NCBI RefSeq assembly: GCF_003315595.1
Contig: NZ_QNQU01000017.1
Location: 86,092 to 150,091, forward strand
From: Pedobacter miscanthi
GTDB lineage: Bacteria > Bacteroidota > Bacteroidia > Sphingobacteriales > Sphingobacteriaceae
Length of the DNA stretch: 64,000 nucleotides
Direction of reading: 5' to 3'
The notes below the pieces were generated by a model that made no database searches, was not told the DNA's origin, and saw nothing but the letters and a program-made list of their open reading frames with translations. Below, in pieces: positions 16,995-26,045 of the stretch. Made by a program: the position numbers and the translations under genes. The first letter of the stretch is position 1. Each line of letters starts with the position of its first letter.

Positions 16995-19349
16995 ATGAAA
17001 AAAATTATACTAATCGTTACGGTCTTGCTCTGTAATCTTCTTATTGTGCGTGCACAGAATATTAAGATAGAAGGGCATGTTAAAGACAAAAAAAGCGAAA
17101 TTCCTTACACAACTTTATCGCTGTTGGGACAAAAAGTTCAGACAGATAGCAGAGGTTATTATTCTTTATATATCAGGAGTGGTGTTCCTGTTAGTATCAG
17201 CGTAAATGCTGTTGGCCATAAAACATTTTCACAGTATATTCCCGCCATAAAAAACGATACCACCATCAATATCGCGTTGGAAGCTGTTGCCAATACACTT
17301 GGTGATGTGGTGATTTCTACTTCAAGAAAACCCGAAGATATTAAAAACGTTACCACTTCGGTAAGTATCGTAAACAAGAAGAAATTGGAGCGTGAAATTG
17401 CCATTACACCCGATTTAAGTACCATTCTGGCTAACCAGGTTCCGGGTTTTGCACCAACTGCACAAACAGGTAATAATGTGGGCCAGAATTTGCGCGGCCG
17501 TCCGATGCTGGTCATGATAGACGGGGTTTCACAATCTTCACCATTAAGAAATGCGGAGGTTGATTTAAGATCGATTGACCCGTCGGTGCTGGAGCGTATC
17601 GAAGTGGTAAAAGGGGCAACTGCTATTTACGGCAACGGCGCTGCCGGTGGACTGGTAAATTACATCACCATGGTGCCTGATACTGCTGCGAAATTTGCAG
17701 GTAAAACCCAGATCAACCTGAACGGATCGCTGGTGAAGGTTAAAAACTCCGAAGGCGGCCGGATTAACCAGATGTTTTATGGAAAGCTTGGTAAGTTTGA
17801 TTATGTGGTGAGTGGAATGTATGAGCAAACCGGTGAATATAAGGATGCAAAGGGCGATGTGGTTGGGCCTAACTATAGCTTAGGCGAAACAGACAGCTAT
17901 AATGCTTTTGCCAAACTGGGTTATGCACCTGCCAAAAATCAGCGTATACAGCTTACCTATAATACTTACAGCAGCTTGCAGAACAGTAACTTTACTCTGG
18001 TAAACGGTAATCTGGCAACGGGCCAAAAAGCGACCGGTGTATTGGGTAAACCACTTGGTATCCCAACAGGGGTTAATTACAACCACAATTTAAACCTATC
18101 GTATAAGATAGACAGCACTTTCCTTAATTCGAGTTTAAATGCTGACGTTTATTACGAAACCCGTAAAGATGTATTTTATGTTTCTTTGGGGCGCTTTGAT
18201 GGTGGCGACGGACAATCTTTGGCTAAAAACGATAAAAAAGGCGCAAGGTTATTTTTGGAAACGCCATTGCTGAACCTCGACTTTTTAAAAGCCAGGATTG
18301 CCTACGGAGCTGATTTTATGAAGGATAAAACGGCACAACCTTTGGTTGATGGCAGGGTGTGGGTACCAACTATGGATATGACCAATATTGCTCCTTTTGC
18401 ACAGGCGAACTTTAATATTTTAAACAACCTGGTATTTAAAACCGGTTTGCGCTACGAAAACGTAAATATTGCAGTTGATGATTACCGTACCCTGCGGACT
18501 ACCGGTACCAACAATACCACCATTACGCCATCTTTTGATGTAACAGGAGGAAATTTGAAATACAGTACCTACCTTTTTAATGCAGGTTTAAGGTATAATA
18601 AATTTAATGTTTTTAGTCCTTTCGTGAGCTTCTCTCAGGGCTTTTCTGTAATGGATATAGGCCTGGCCTTACGTGATGCTAAAGTGAACAGCATCGATAA
18701 GATTAATACCGATGCCGTAAAAGTTAATAATTATGAAGCGGGTTTCGAAAGCAGGATTGCTGGATTAACTTTCTCCGCTTCGGCTTACATCAGCACTTCT
18801 AAACTAGGGATCGAAGTGGTTTACGATCCGGCTACGGGTTTGTTTAATACCGCCAGAAACCCTGAAAAAATATATGGTTTTGAACTTGCTGCCGATTACC
18901 GTTTGCTTGATGCCTTGAGTTTATCGGCGAGTTATAGCTATACCGAAGGAAAACGTGATATTGACAAAAACGGTAAATTTAACGACCCGGTAGATCTTTA
19001 CCTTAACGGACGCCGCATTTCTGCCCCAAAGATTACAGGATCAGTTACCTATAGTCCGTTAAAGGTATTAGACTTGACATTGAATTATACCGGCATCAAT
19101 TCGCGTAACAGGTTTGAGAAAAATGCCAGTGGCGTATATAATGGAAATGAAGGTGCCGTAAAGGCATATCATTTATTCAGCTTTGCCGGAATTTATCAGG
19201 TGAAAAAGAATACCAAACTTACGCTAGGTATCGACAATATTTTTAACCAGGATTATTTCCCTGCAAGGGCACAATGGTTTATGCAACCGGGTTTTTATTC
19301 GAAAGGAAGGGGAACTTCGGTAAACTTTGGCATTTCGGTTAGTTATTAA
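16995..19349 (+). CDS. TonB-dependent outer-membrane receptor (siderophore/metal type)
   Basis: A 784-residue protein with a signal peptide (to about residue 20, ...LIVRAQ), a carboxypeptidase-regulatory-like beta-sandwich (about 22-100: IEGHVKDKKSEIPYTTLSLLG), a plug domain (about 105-225: GNNVGQNLRGRPMLVMIDGV, ERIEVVKGATAIYGNGAAGGLVNYIT) and a 22-strand-type barrel ending in an aromatic residue (NFGISVSY). The size and plug resemble iron-siderophore or cobalamin receptors rather than the ~1050-residue SusC family, and no SusD partner follows. The substrate cannot be read from sequence. It is followed by a bidirectional terminator shared with recA. Confidence 0.88.
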   Translation: MKKIILIVTVLLCNLLIVRAQNIKIEGHVKDKKSEIPYTTLSLLGQKVQTDSRGYYSLYIRSGVPVSISVNAVGHKTFSQYIPAIKNDTTINIALEAVANTLGDVVISTSRKPEDIKNVTTSVSIVNKKKLEREIAITPDLSTILANQVPGFAPTAQTGNNVGQNLRGRPMLVMIDGVSQSSPLRNAEVDLRSIDPSVLERIEVVKGATAIYGNGAAGGLVNYITMVPDTAAKFAGKTQINLNGSLVKVKNSEGGRINQMFYGKLGKFDYVVSGMYEQTGEYKDAKGDVVGPNYSLGETDSYNAFAKLGYAPAKNQRIQLTYNTYSSLQNSNFTLVNGNLATGQKATGVLGKPLGIPTGVNYNHNLNLSYKIDSTFLNSSLNADVYYETRKDVFYVSLGRFDGGDGQSLAKNDKKGARLFLETPLLNLDFLKARIAYGADFMKDKTAQPLVDGRVWVPTMDMTNIAPFAQANFNILNNLVFKTGLRYENVNIAVDDYRTLRTTGTNNTTITPSFDVTGGNLKYSTYLFNAGLRYNKFNVFSPFVSFSQGFSVMDIGLALRDAKVNSIDKINTDAVKVNNYEAGFESRIAGLTFSASAYISTSKLGIEVVYDPATGLFNTARNPEKIYGFELAADYRLLDALSLSASYSYTEGKRDIDKNGKFNDPVDLYLNGRRISAPKITGSVTYSPLKVLDLTLNYTGINSRNRFEKNASGVYNGNEGAVKAYHLFSFAGIYQVKKNTKLTLGIDNIFNQDYFPARAQWFMQPGFYSKGRGTSVNFGISVSY

Positions 19350-19366
19350 CCAGATTCTAAAATAGA

Positions 19367-19398
19367 AAAGCGTCCCAATTTTTAAATCGGGACGCTTT
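19367..19398. terminator. Bidirectional terminator between TonB receptor and recA
   Basis: The stem aagcgtccc...gggacgctt is flanked by A- and T-runs, so it can serve both convergent genes. Confidence 0.85.
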
Positions 19399-19426
19399 TT
19401 TTATGTTCAAACGGAATTGATCCGGT

Positions 19427-20452
19427 TTATTTTTCTGCTAAATGCTCGCCGGTTACTTCTGCTTTGATTTTAATTTCAAGCTCTTCTGCCAATTCAGGAT
19501 TGTCGCTCAACAACTGTTTTACGGCATCTCTACCCTGGCCAAGTTTAGTATCTCCGTAAGAGAACCATGACCCTGCTTTTTTGATGATGCCGAAATCAAC
19601 ACCTAAGTCGATGATTTCGCCATTTTTAGAAATACCTTCACCAAACATTACATCAAATTCCGCAATACGGAAAGGAGGGGCCACTTTATTTTTAACGATT
19701 TTTACCTTCACACGGTTACCAGAAACTTCGTCAGAATCTTTGATCTGCGAAATACGGCGGATATCTAAACGTACTGAAGCGTAGAATTTAAGGGCGTTAC
19801 CACCTGTTGTGGTTTCAGGGTTACCGAACATTACACCAATTTTATCACGTAACTGGTTAATGAAGATACAGCAACATCCTGTTTTTGAAATGGTTCCGGT
19901 TAATTTACGTAGCGCCTGACTCATTAAACGGGCATGTAAACCCATTTTACTGTCGCCCATTTCGCCTTCAATCTCACTCTTAGGAACCAAAGCCGCAACA
20001 GAGTCAATTACAATTACATCAATCGCTCCTGAACGGATCAGGTTATCAGCAATTTCTAATGCCTGCTCACCATTATCTGGCTGAGAGATCAAAAGATTAT
20101 CGGTATCAACACCTAATTTTTTTGCATAAAACTGATCGAAAGCATGCTCCGCATCAATAAATGCTGCAATACCGCCTTTTTTCTGTGCTTCGGCAATAAT
20201 ATGGGTAGCCAAAGTTGTTTTACCAGAAGATTCCGGTCCATAGATTTCGATCACACGTCCTTTTGGAATACCACCAATACCTAAAGCAATATCTAAGCTA
20301 ATTGATCCTGTAGAAATAAAATCTATAGGTTCGATAGCGGTATCGCCAAGTTTCATGATGGTACCTTTACCGTACGATTTCTCTAGCTTATCTAAAGTAA
20401 GTTGTAAGGCTTTTAATTTATCTGGATTTGCTGTACTCATTTCTTTTTTCAT
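19427..20452 (-). CDS. recA: RecA recombinase
   Basis: A 341-residue recombinase that forms filaments on single-stranded DNA, catalyses strand exchange and promotes LexA-type self-cleavage. Seen: Walker A GPESSGKTT (about 72-80), Walker B VIVIDSVAALVP, L1/L2 loops (EIEGEMGDSKMGLHARLMSQ; GNPETTTGGNALKFYASVRLD) and a C-terminal domain ending in EHLAEK. Two start codons are possible (20452 or MSTANPDK at 20440). The acidic tail is short. It is followed on the same strand by the shared terminator. Confidence 0.98.
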   Translation of the reverse strand: MKKEMSTANPDKLKALQLTLDKLEKSYGKGTIMKLGDTAIEPIDFISTGSISLDIALGIGGIPKGRVIEIYGPESSGKTTLATHIIAEAQKKGGIAAFIDAEHAFDQFYAKKLGVDTDNLLISQPDNGEQALEIADNLIRSGAIDVIVIDSVAALVPKSEIEGEMGDSKMGLHARLMSQALRKLTGTISKTGCCCIFINQLRDKIGVMFGNPETTTGGNALKFYASVRLDIRRISQIKDSDEVSGNRVKVKIVKNKVAPPFRIAEFDVMFGEGISKNGEIIDLGVDFGIIKKAGSWFSYGDTKLGQGRDAVKQLLSDNPELAEELEIKIKAEVTGEHLAEK

Positions 20453-20574
20453 TGATTTCGTAAATATAATCGATTATCGGCTAATATGCTCAAATGTTGA
20501 TATTTATAATACTAATATATTTAGCTAAGGTAAATGTTTTTTAGCTAATGTCAATAGTAAATTGAAATATTTTT

Positions 20575-21240
20575 TTAAGCTTTTAATTTATCACGCTCAT
20601 TTTGTGCGGTTAAGCGTTCGAAGTACCTGCACATGTAAGTGATTTCGCAAACATCACATTTAGGATTACGTGCCACGCAAACATAGCGGCCGTGCAAAAT
20701 CAACCAGTGGTGAGCAATATGAATATCGTGTTCAGGCAGGTGTTTAACCAGGTCTTTCTCTACCGCGAGGGGTGTTTTTCCATTGGTTAACCCTAAACGG
20801 TTGGCCACGCGGAAAACGTGGGTATCAACAGCCATTGCTGGTGCATTATAAATTACAGAAGCAATAACATTAGCCGTTTTACGTCCAACACCAGGCATTT
20901 TTTGCAAGTCATCAACGCTCGAAGGTACTACATCATTAAATTCGTTCAAGAGGATATTGGCCATGCCCACCAAGTGTTTGGCTTTATTGTTAGGATAGCT
21001 GATGCTCCTGATGTAATCGAACACAATATCCGGAGTGGCTTCTGCCAAAGCTTTTGCATTAGGAAAACGTTGAAAAAGGGCAGGGGTAACCATGTTTACC
21101 CTTTTATCGGTGCATTGTGCAGAAAGGATTACGGCAACCAATAACTGGTATGGATTGTTGTAATGTAACTCGGTTTCTGCATCTGGCTGCTTGGCCGAAA
21201 AATGTTCTACAAAAAGTTTGTAGCGTTCTTTTTTAAGCAT
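20575..21240 (-). CDS. nth: Endonuclease III (Nth), bifunctional DNA glycosylase/AP lyase
   Basis: A 221-residue base-excision-repair enzyme for oxidised pyrimidines. Seen: the helix-hairpin-helix LQKMPGVGRKTANVIASV with catalytic Lys121, catalytic Asp139 in VDTHVFRVANRLGL, and the C-terminal 4Fe-4S cluster loop with C-x6-C-x2-C-x5-C spacing. ATG at 21238-21240 is preferred over an upstream TTG. It lies upstream of recA on the same strand, with 122 bp between. Confidence 0.96.
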   Translation of the reverse strand: MLKKERYKLFVEHFSAKQPDAETELHYNNPYQLLVAVILSAQCTDKRVNMVTPALFQRFPNAKALAEATPDIVFDYIRSISYPNNKAKHLVGMANILLNEFNDVVPSSVDDLQKMPGVGRKTANVIASVIYNAPAMAVDTHVFRVANRLGLTNGKTPLAVEKDLVKHLPEHDIHIAHHWLILHGRYVCVARNPKCDVCEITYMCRYFERLTAQNERDKLKA

Positions 21241-21328
21241 GCGCAAATATAGGTAATTCGTTCATTTGTTTATTGGTCATTCGTATATTGGTCATTCGTC
21301 ATTCGTTCATTTGTAATTGCTACATTGT

Positions 21329-21634
21329 TTCATTGCTTAATTGTTTTATTGTTAAGATTGATGTAGTTGATTTCGAATACCGAAATGCAGAATTTGTACT
21401 TAATAGATTCCAATAAAACGTATCGTCATCTAGTTTCGATAACTATCGGAAGAAACGCAGTGGAATCGAGAAACTTCCACTACGTTCAGGATTACAACTT
21501 AATAAACGAGCCGTCATCTCGACTGGAACGCAGTGGAATGGAGAGATCTGCTTCGATAGATTTCTCGGCTGCGTTGCACTTCGCTCGAAATGACGGTAAC
21601 TCGAGCGGAGGTGCATTGACTTTTGATTAACTGA
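21329..21634. repeat. Right copy of the 0.3-kb inverted repeat
   Basis: This is the reverse complement of 5877-6203 with only scattered mismatches and one gap of about 25 bp. Outside it (21250-21328) lies the same decamer tract as beside the left copy. The open frame here and the rest of the gap to 21808 are non-coding repeat DNA. Confidence 0.8.
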
Positions 21635-21808
21635 AAATTGTAAACAGCCAATTGGATTAATTGACGCTAAGCTCCAAACGGCAATACTGAACTTGTGTAT
21701 AGGTAAATTGCTAGATTGGCCGATTGTTTGGGTTTGAACATTGTAATTTGATTATCGGTGATTAATCCACTATTAGTGATTAATCCATTCGGGACTACGG
21801 ACTCATGA

Positions 21809-22768
21809 CTAACCTCCATTCATTTCCCTCAATAGCTTATCACATTCGGCAAAAGCATGATACAGGTATTTATTACGGTGTTTTTCACCCTGGCCGCTAA
21901 AGGAAACCGATTTCATGATCAGGCCCTGCATCCACTGTTTGGTTTGCTTGCAATAAGGCTGGTCTTCTGTTCTTAAATAGTTGAAAGTGTTGAATCTGTT
22001 GTAGCAGCTCATGCGGTCTTTAAAATCGACCAGATAGGAAATGCTTCCCAAAACGTCGCAGTTGTACCAATTAAAAGTGTGTGCCGGATCGATGGTTTTT
22101 TTGCTGCTGATGGCATACATATTCATATCCGTAAGGCAATACCTTACCTGCTCTACAATTTTTACGGCCAGCTCGGTATCGGCTAGGTGCCCGGCTTCGA
22201 ATGCATACCTGATTTGCTCGAGTGTGCCTGTAATGGTGTCTTTCGACCATATTTCGGTGCTTGGTATTTCGAGGTAGGTATTATGAAGTTGTTTCGAAAT
22301 TTCAATGATTTCATCAGAAAGAAAAGCCGAATTAAAAGGTACCTCGATATTATTGGCGCTGTTTGCCCAGAAAAAGAGTTTGAAACTGGTTAATTCAGGA
22401 TATTTAAAGAAATGGAATACCGGAATATCATCTGTAGTAATGGTAATGTGTTTCTCTTTACTGTTTTTAATGGCTTTGAGGTTATCTAAGAGATTACGCA
22501 GGTAATTTACCATGTCGAGATCTTCATTTACACTCAAATAACTAAAGGTTACCGATAATGATTTCTTCGGGCTATAGAGAAAAGGTACATCAAAACAGTC
22601 GGACAGTTTAATAATCTGTTGAAAAGTGAGACTGCTGTCGCCCCGTATTTTTTTATATGCTTCGTTGGTACTGATGCCGAGTTCTTCGGCCACGCTAAGG
22701 GCCAAATTCTGGTAATCGGGTAGTGTAGCTTTAATCGCCTGAAAAAATAATACCTGCTGATTCTCCAT
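21809..22768 (-). CDS. Helix-turn-helix regulator, desaturase-linked
   Basis: A 319-residue protein with an N-terminal XRE-like helix-turn-helix (about 18-60: NLALSVAEELGISTNEAYKKIRGDSSLTFQQIIKLSDCFDVP). The long C-terminal region (about 65-319) is mixed alpha/beta and not recognised; it contains conserved-looking aromatic/Cys stretches (VRYCLTDMNMYAISSKK; FNWYNCDVLGSISYLVDF). It has no membrane segment. Divergent from two fatty-acid desaturases across 266 bp that hold a 13-bp perfect dyad, it is the obvious candidate regulator of that operon; the C-terminal region may sense a lipid-related signal (inference). It is a common Bacteroidota architecture with unknown effector. Confidence 0.75.
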   Translation of the reverse strand: MENQQVLFFQAIKATLPDYQNLALSVAEELGISTNEAYKKIRGDSSLTFQQIIKLSDCFDVPFLYSPKKSLSVTFSYLSVNEDLDMVNYLRNLLDNLKAIKNSKEKHITITTDDIPVFHFFKYPELTSFKLFFWANSANNIEVPFNSAFLSDEIIEISKQLHNTYLEIPSTEIWSKDTITGTLEQIRYAFEAGHLADTELAVKIVEQVRYCLTDMNMYAISSKKTIDPAHTFNWYNCDVLGSISYLVDFKDRMSCYNRFNTFNYLRTEDQPYCKQTKQWMQGLIMKSVSFSGQGEKHRNKYLYHAFAECDKLLREMNGG

Positions 22769-22849
22769 AAAGATTAATTTATGAGTTCAATTTAATAAAA
22801 ATCTCTCATCAATTAAGTATTACGAAATTATTTATGCCTTAATAATTCG

Positions 22850-22887
22850 CTTTAAAGAATATATTATTCGGAAAATATTCTTTAAAG
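22850..22887. promoter_or_regulatory. 13-bp perfect dyad between HTH regulator and desaturases
   Basis: ctttaaagaatat (22850-22862) and atattctttaaag (22875-22887) are exact reverse complements with a 12-bp spacer, so the centres are 25 bp apart. The dyad lies 82 bp from the regulator start and 148 bp from the first desaturase start. Confidence 0.5.
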
Positions 22888-23034
22888 ATTAAATATAGGT
22901 ATTTATAGAATCTTTTGAGATTATTTTATTTTTTGTGACTGGCGATATTTGGGTATAAACTTAATCCAAAATATTATGAAATATGGCAATCATATAGTTG
23001 AAAACACTTCTCATCATTTTAAATCAATATCGCT

Positions 23035-24132
23035 ATGAACAAATTAAGATTTATTAAAGATGAAGGCTCGATATTCTATAAAGAACTGAACGAGCAGATA
23101 GAACAGTATTTTGCCGAAAACGGCTTGCAGAAAACAGGGAACAGAAAAATGTTTTTCAAAATTTTATTTTACTTCGGACTGGATATCCTGTTTTACAGTT
23201 TAATGATTACCAGCCATTCGGTATTTACATTCTATATGTTTTACCTGCTCATGGGGCTTTCTGTTCTGCTAACCGCATTTAATGTTTCGCATGATGCAGC
23301 TCATGGGGTTGCAGTAAAAAGTAAATTCTGGAATCAACTGTTATTTTCGCTCAGTTTTAATCTGCAGGGCAACAATGCCTACGTTTGGGGCAAAAACCAT
23401 AACGAATCGCACCATTTATATACGAATATTGAAGGCAGTGATATAGATGTGCTGAATAATCCGCTGTTCAGGATGACTGAATCGCAGCCACTGAAATGGT
23501 ATCACCGCTACCAGTTTATTTATGCGCCGTTTTTATACCTGTTTTACTCTATTAACTGGTTCTTTTTTAGGGAAAGCCTGATGTTATTCAATTTATCAAG
23601 TCGTACCATTAAAATTGAGATCCCGCGCATCGAAGCTGTAAAACTGGTTGTTTACAAGCTCTTATATATAGGCTATATGATTATTTTACCGGTTTACCTG
23701 CTGCCATTCGGCTGGCCGGTGGTTTTACTGGCCTTTCTGCTAAACCATTTTATCATTTCGATATTGTTTGTAGCAGTGTTGGGTGTAGCACATTTATCCG
23801 ATTATGTATTACACCCGGTACCAGATGTAGACGATAAACTGAATGTGAGCTGGCCAAAGTTACAGTTGCTTACTTCTATAGATTTCCATGCTGAAAGTAA
23901 GTTTTTAAACTGGACACTTGGTGGCTTTAATGCCCATGCGGTGCATCACCTGCTGCCGAATGTTTGCCATGTACATTACCTTAAAATTATCCCGATTTTT
24001 AAACAATTGGCCAAAAAACATAAGCTTATCTATATGGAGATGTCGTACGGCGAGTCGCTCGCCTCGCACTTCAGGTTTTTAAAAATAATGGGCAGAAATG
24101 AACATTTAATCCCGATGAGATATGAAAGATAA
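23035..24132 (+). CDS. Membrane fatty-acid desaturase (first of pair)
   Basis: A 365-residue integral membrane di-iron acyl desaturase. The three histidine boxes are present: HDAAH (86-90), HNESHH (122-127) and HAVHH (about 301-305). Between them are two paired membrane regions (FYFGLDILFYSLMITS, FTFYMFYLLMGLSVLL; LLYIGYMIILPVYLL, VVLLAFLLNHFIISILF). Family: front-end/linoleoyl-CoA-desaturase-like acyl-lipid desaturases, which insert double bonds into phospholipid acyl chains. There is no fused cytochrome b5 domain, so an external electron donor is needed. The gene overlaps the next by 11 bp, indicating translational coupling. Confidence 0.92.
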   Translation: MNKLRFIKDEGSIFYKELNEQIEQYFAENGLQKTGNRKMFFKILFYFGLDILFYSLMITSHSVFTFYMFYLLMGLSVLLTAFNVSHDAAHGVAVKSKFWNQLLFSLSFNLQGNNAYVWGKNHNESHHLYTNIEGSDIDVLNNPLFRMTESQPLKWYHRYQFIYAPFLYLFYSINWFFFRESLMLFNLSSRTIKIEIPRIEAVKLVVYKLLYIGYMIILPVYLLPFGWPVVLLAFLLNHFIISILFVAVLGVAHLSDYVLHPVPDVDDKLNVSWPKLQLLTSIDFHAESKFLNWTLGGFNAHAVHHLLPNVCHVHYLKIIPIFKQLAKKHKLIYMEMSYGESLASHFRFLKIMGRNEHLIPMRYER

Positions 24133-25180
24133 ACATATTCATGTAGCGGCTCATAGTGAGTTGCTAAAAGCGATATATAAACGGGTAGATCAGGAACTGA
24201 TTATGGACAAGCAGCGTTTTGTGTTGCAGATTTTATTCAAATTCTTAGTGTATTTCTCGCTTACATTACTGCTTTACCTGGCGCTATATAAAACTAACGA
24301 TCCTCTGGTATTTGTTCTTTGTTTTATGGGTTATGGTTTTATATCGTTGCTCTTTGCTTTCAACTTCTCCCACGATTTCTCGCATAATACGATTTTTAAG
24401 CGTAAACAACTTAACCACATCTGTTTTGTGGCCATTTATACCATAGTTGGCGCACATGCGGAGGCGTGGAAACTGCGGCACGTTAATTCGCACCATTATG
24501 CACCCAATGTAGAAGACTATGATTCGGACCTTAAAATATCAAAGCTCATCCGCGTAGTACCCGATAGCAAACATTATTGGTTCCACGCTTACCAGCACCT
24601 GTATGCACCGTTGGCTTACACCACTTATTCGCTTTTCTGGATTTTCGTAAAGGATTTTGTAATTCTATTTAGCGACGATGGTTATCAGGTTAAAAAAGAC
24701 TTTAAATATTACCTCTCTTTCGCGATCCAGAAAGCAGTATATATCATTTTACTTTTGGTATTGCTCATGCTTTTTTCTGTGCAGCCATGGTACGTAATAG
24801 CAATTGGCTTTTTGTTAATGCATTTAAGCCAATCGCTTTTTTTATTGTTTACCTTTTTTATGACGCACCATGTGGAAGAAACGCAGTATCCGAAAACAGA
24901 TGATCAGGGATATATCAATGCATCGTGGTTGATGAACCAGGTAAAAAGTTCGAATGATATGCATCCTTTCAGCAGAACGGCGAATTTTATTTTAGGTGGT
25001 TTTAATAACCATATTGCACATCATTTATTTCCGCATTACCACCATTTGTATTATCCTAAAATCAGCAGGATATTGTACGAAATGTTAACTGAAAAGGGAA
25101 TAGCGCCAAATTGTACCAGCTATATTGGTGGGATAAAATCGCATTTAAGATTGCTCAAAAAAATGGGGGAGGCTGCCTAA
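24122..25180 (+). CDS. Membrane fatty-acid desaturase (second of pair)
   Basis: A 352-residue paralogue of the preceding desaturase, with HDFSH (84-88), HVNSHH (120-125) and HIAHH (about 298-302) and the same membrane topology. The regions around the boxes differ (AHAEAWKLRHVNSHHYAPNVEDYDSDLK against NAYVWGKNHNESHHLYTNIEGSDIDV), so a different regio-specificity or substrate is possible. The start overlaps the end of the first gene and the stop is 17 bp before the next gene. A two-enzyme pathway or alternative chain specificities are both plausible. Confidence 0.92.
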   Translation: MKDKHIHVAAHSELLKAIYKRVDQELIMDKQRFVLQILFKFLVYFSLTLLLYLALYKTNDPLVFVLCFMGYGFISLLFAFNFSHDFSHNTIFKRKQLNHICFVAIYTIVGAHAEAWKLRHVNSHHYAPNVEDYDSDLKISKLIRVVPDSKHYWFHAYQHLYAPLAYTTYSLFWIFVKDFVILFSDDGYQVKKDFKYYLSFAIQKAVYIILLLVLLMLFSVQPWYVIAIGFLLMHLSQSLFLLFTFFMTHHVEETQYPKTDDQGYINASWLMNQVKSSNDMHPFSRTANFILGGFNNHIAHHLFPHYHHLYYPKISRILYEMLTEKGIAPNCTSYIGGIKSHLRLLKKMGEAA

Positions 25181-25197
25181 AAGTAAATATAAAAGTT

Positions 25198-25803
25198 ATG
25201 AAATATTTGATATTATGCTTTAGCATGTTCTTCTTTACAGACGCCAGGGCACAGCAGGATACCCTGCACCAAAAACGTAAAACCTATTTTGGAATTGGTT
25301 TTAGTTTGGGCAATGGGGGCGAAAACGGCCTGTATGCTGATCTTGATTTTTATCTGCAGAAAAAGAACAGTTATATTTCGCTTAAAGTATCGGAAGTAGA
25401 GCACATCAGGATCTTTTATTTTGGCGGTTTGCCAGAGCCACGTGTTTCCGACATCGGTATTTTAGTGGGCAAGAATTATACTTTTAGCCGTTATCATTAT
25501 TTAAAGTTCGGTGCCGGTTTATCATTGGTGAACCAGATAAGCCGTGGCGCATTTCTATACAACGATTGTAATAAGCCAGGTGGGTGCCTTTTTAGCAATA
25601 ATGTATATGAAACCATAAGGAAAAAGCCGATCGGTTTGCCGCTCGAAATAAAGTACGGCATTTATCTGGATAGAACAGCAGCTGTTACTGCCGGTTTTTC
25701 CGCAAATCTGAACAGTGTGCAATCTTTTTATGGAATATCATTAGGAATGGTGGTTGGCCGGTTGAAAGATAAGGTTAAGCCCAAAATAGTTTCAAAAGGA
25801 TAA
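25198..25803 (+). CDS. Secreted barrel-like protein in the desaturase operon, 201 aa
   Basis: The frame is open upstream, but the ATG at 25198 begins a clear signal peptide (MKYLILCFSMFFFTDARAQ). The mature part has alternating hydrophobic/polar strands (KTYFGIGFSLGNGGENGLYADLDFYLQ; YHYLKFGAGLSLVNQIS; AAVTAGFSANLNSVQSFYGISLGMVVG), as in small 8-strand outer-membrane proteins. One pair of cysteines (DCNKPGGC) sits in a predicted loop. No family name is assigned. Co-transcription with the desaturases is likely from the 17-bp gap, and suggests an envelope-related role. Confidence 0.7.
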   Translation: MKYLILCFSMFFFTDARAQQDTLHQKRKTYFGIGFSLGNGGENGLYADLDFYLQKKNSYISLKVSEVEHIRIFYFGGLPEPRVSDIGILVGKNYTFSRYHYLKFGAGLSLVNQISRGAFLYNDCNKPGGCLFSNNVYETIRKKPIGLPLEIKYGIYLDRTAAVTAGFSANLNSVQSFYGISLGMVVGRLKDKVKPKIVSKG

Positions 25804-25854
25804 GTTTATTTTAATACGGTGGGTTTTGTTAACAGCACAGACCTTTCATTGTAA

Positions 25855-25900
25855 ACCTGATGGACGCGGCAGCTCCCGACTTCAGGAGGGACTACAGCAA
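25855..25900. repeat. Dispersed 'agctcccga...gggactac' hairpin element
   Basis: A copy of a small element with cggcagctcccgac and ggagggactacagc. Relatives lie at 37150-37212 (gtagtcccgatt...aatcgggagct) and 60140-60205 (atcccgatagaaaaatcggga). Each can form a C/G-rich hairpin. All three are intergenic. Confidence 0.5.
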
Positions 25901-25969
25901 ACAGCAGGACTGAACATTTTTAATTGCACAGACCTTTGTTTTCTACAAAGTTAACTGGTACCTAGTTTT

Positions 25970-26019
25970 AATGATTGAATTTTGAATGAGTGAATGACGA
26001 GGACTTTAATTCAATCATT
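25970..26019. terminator. Inverted repeat between convergent genes
   Basis: aatgattgaatt (25970-25981) and aattcaatcatt (26008-26019) are perfect complements with a 26-nt loop, between the barrel-like gene and the MFS gene. Related half-repeats (ctcattcaatcattt) follow. A/T-rich stem, so termination is only a guess. Confidence 0.35.
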
Positions 26020-26045
26020 AAAAATTCTCTCATTCAATCATTTCT

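Noticed and set aside
21367..21630. 87-codon frame in the right inverted-repeat copy
   Set aside because: It lies wholly in repeat DNA and its counterpart in the left copy is not maintained.
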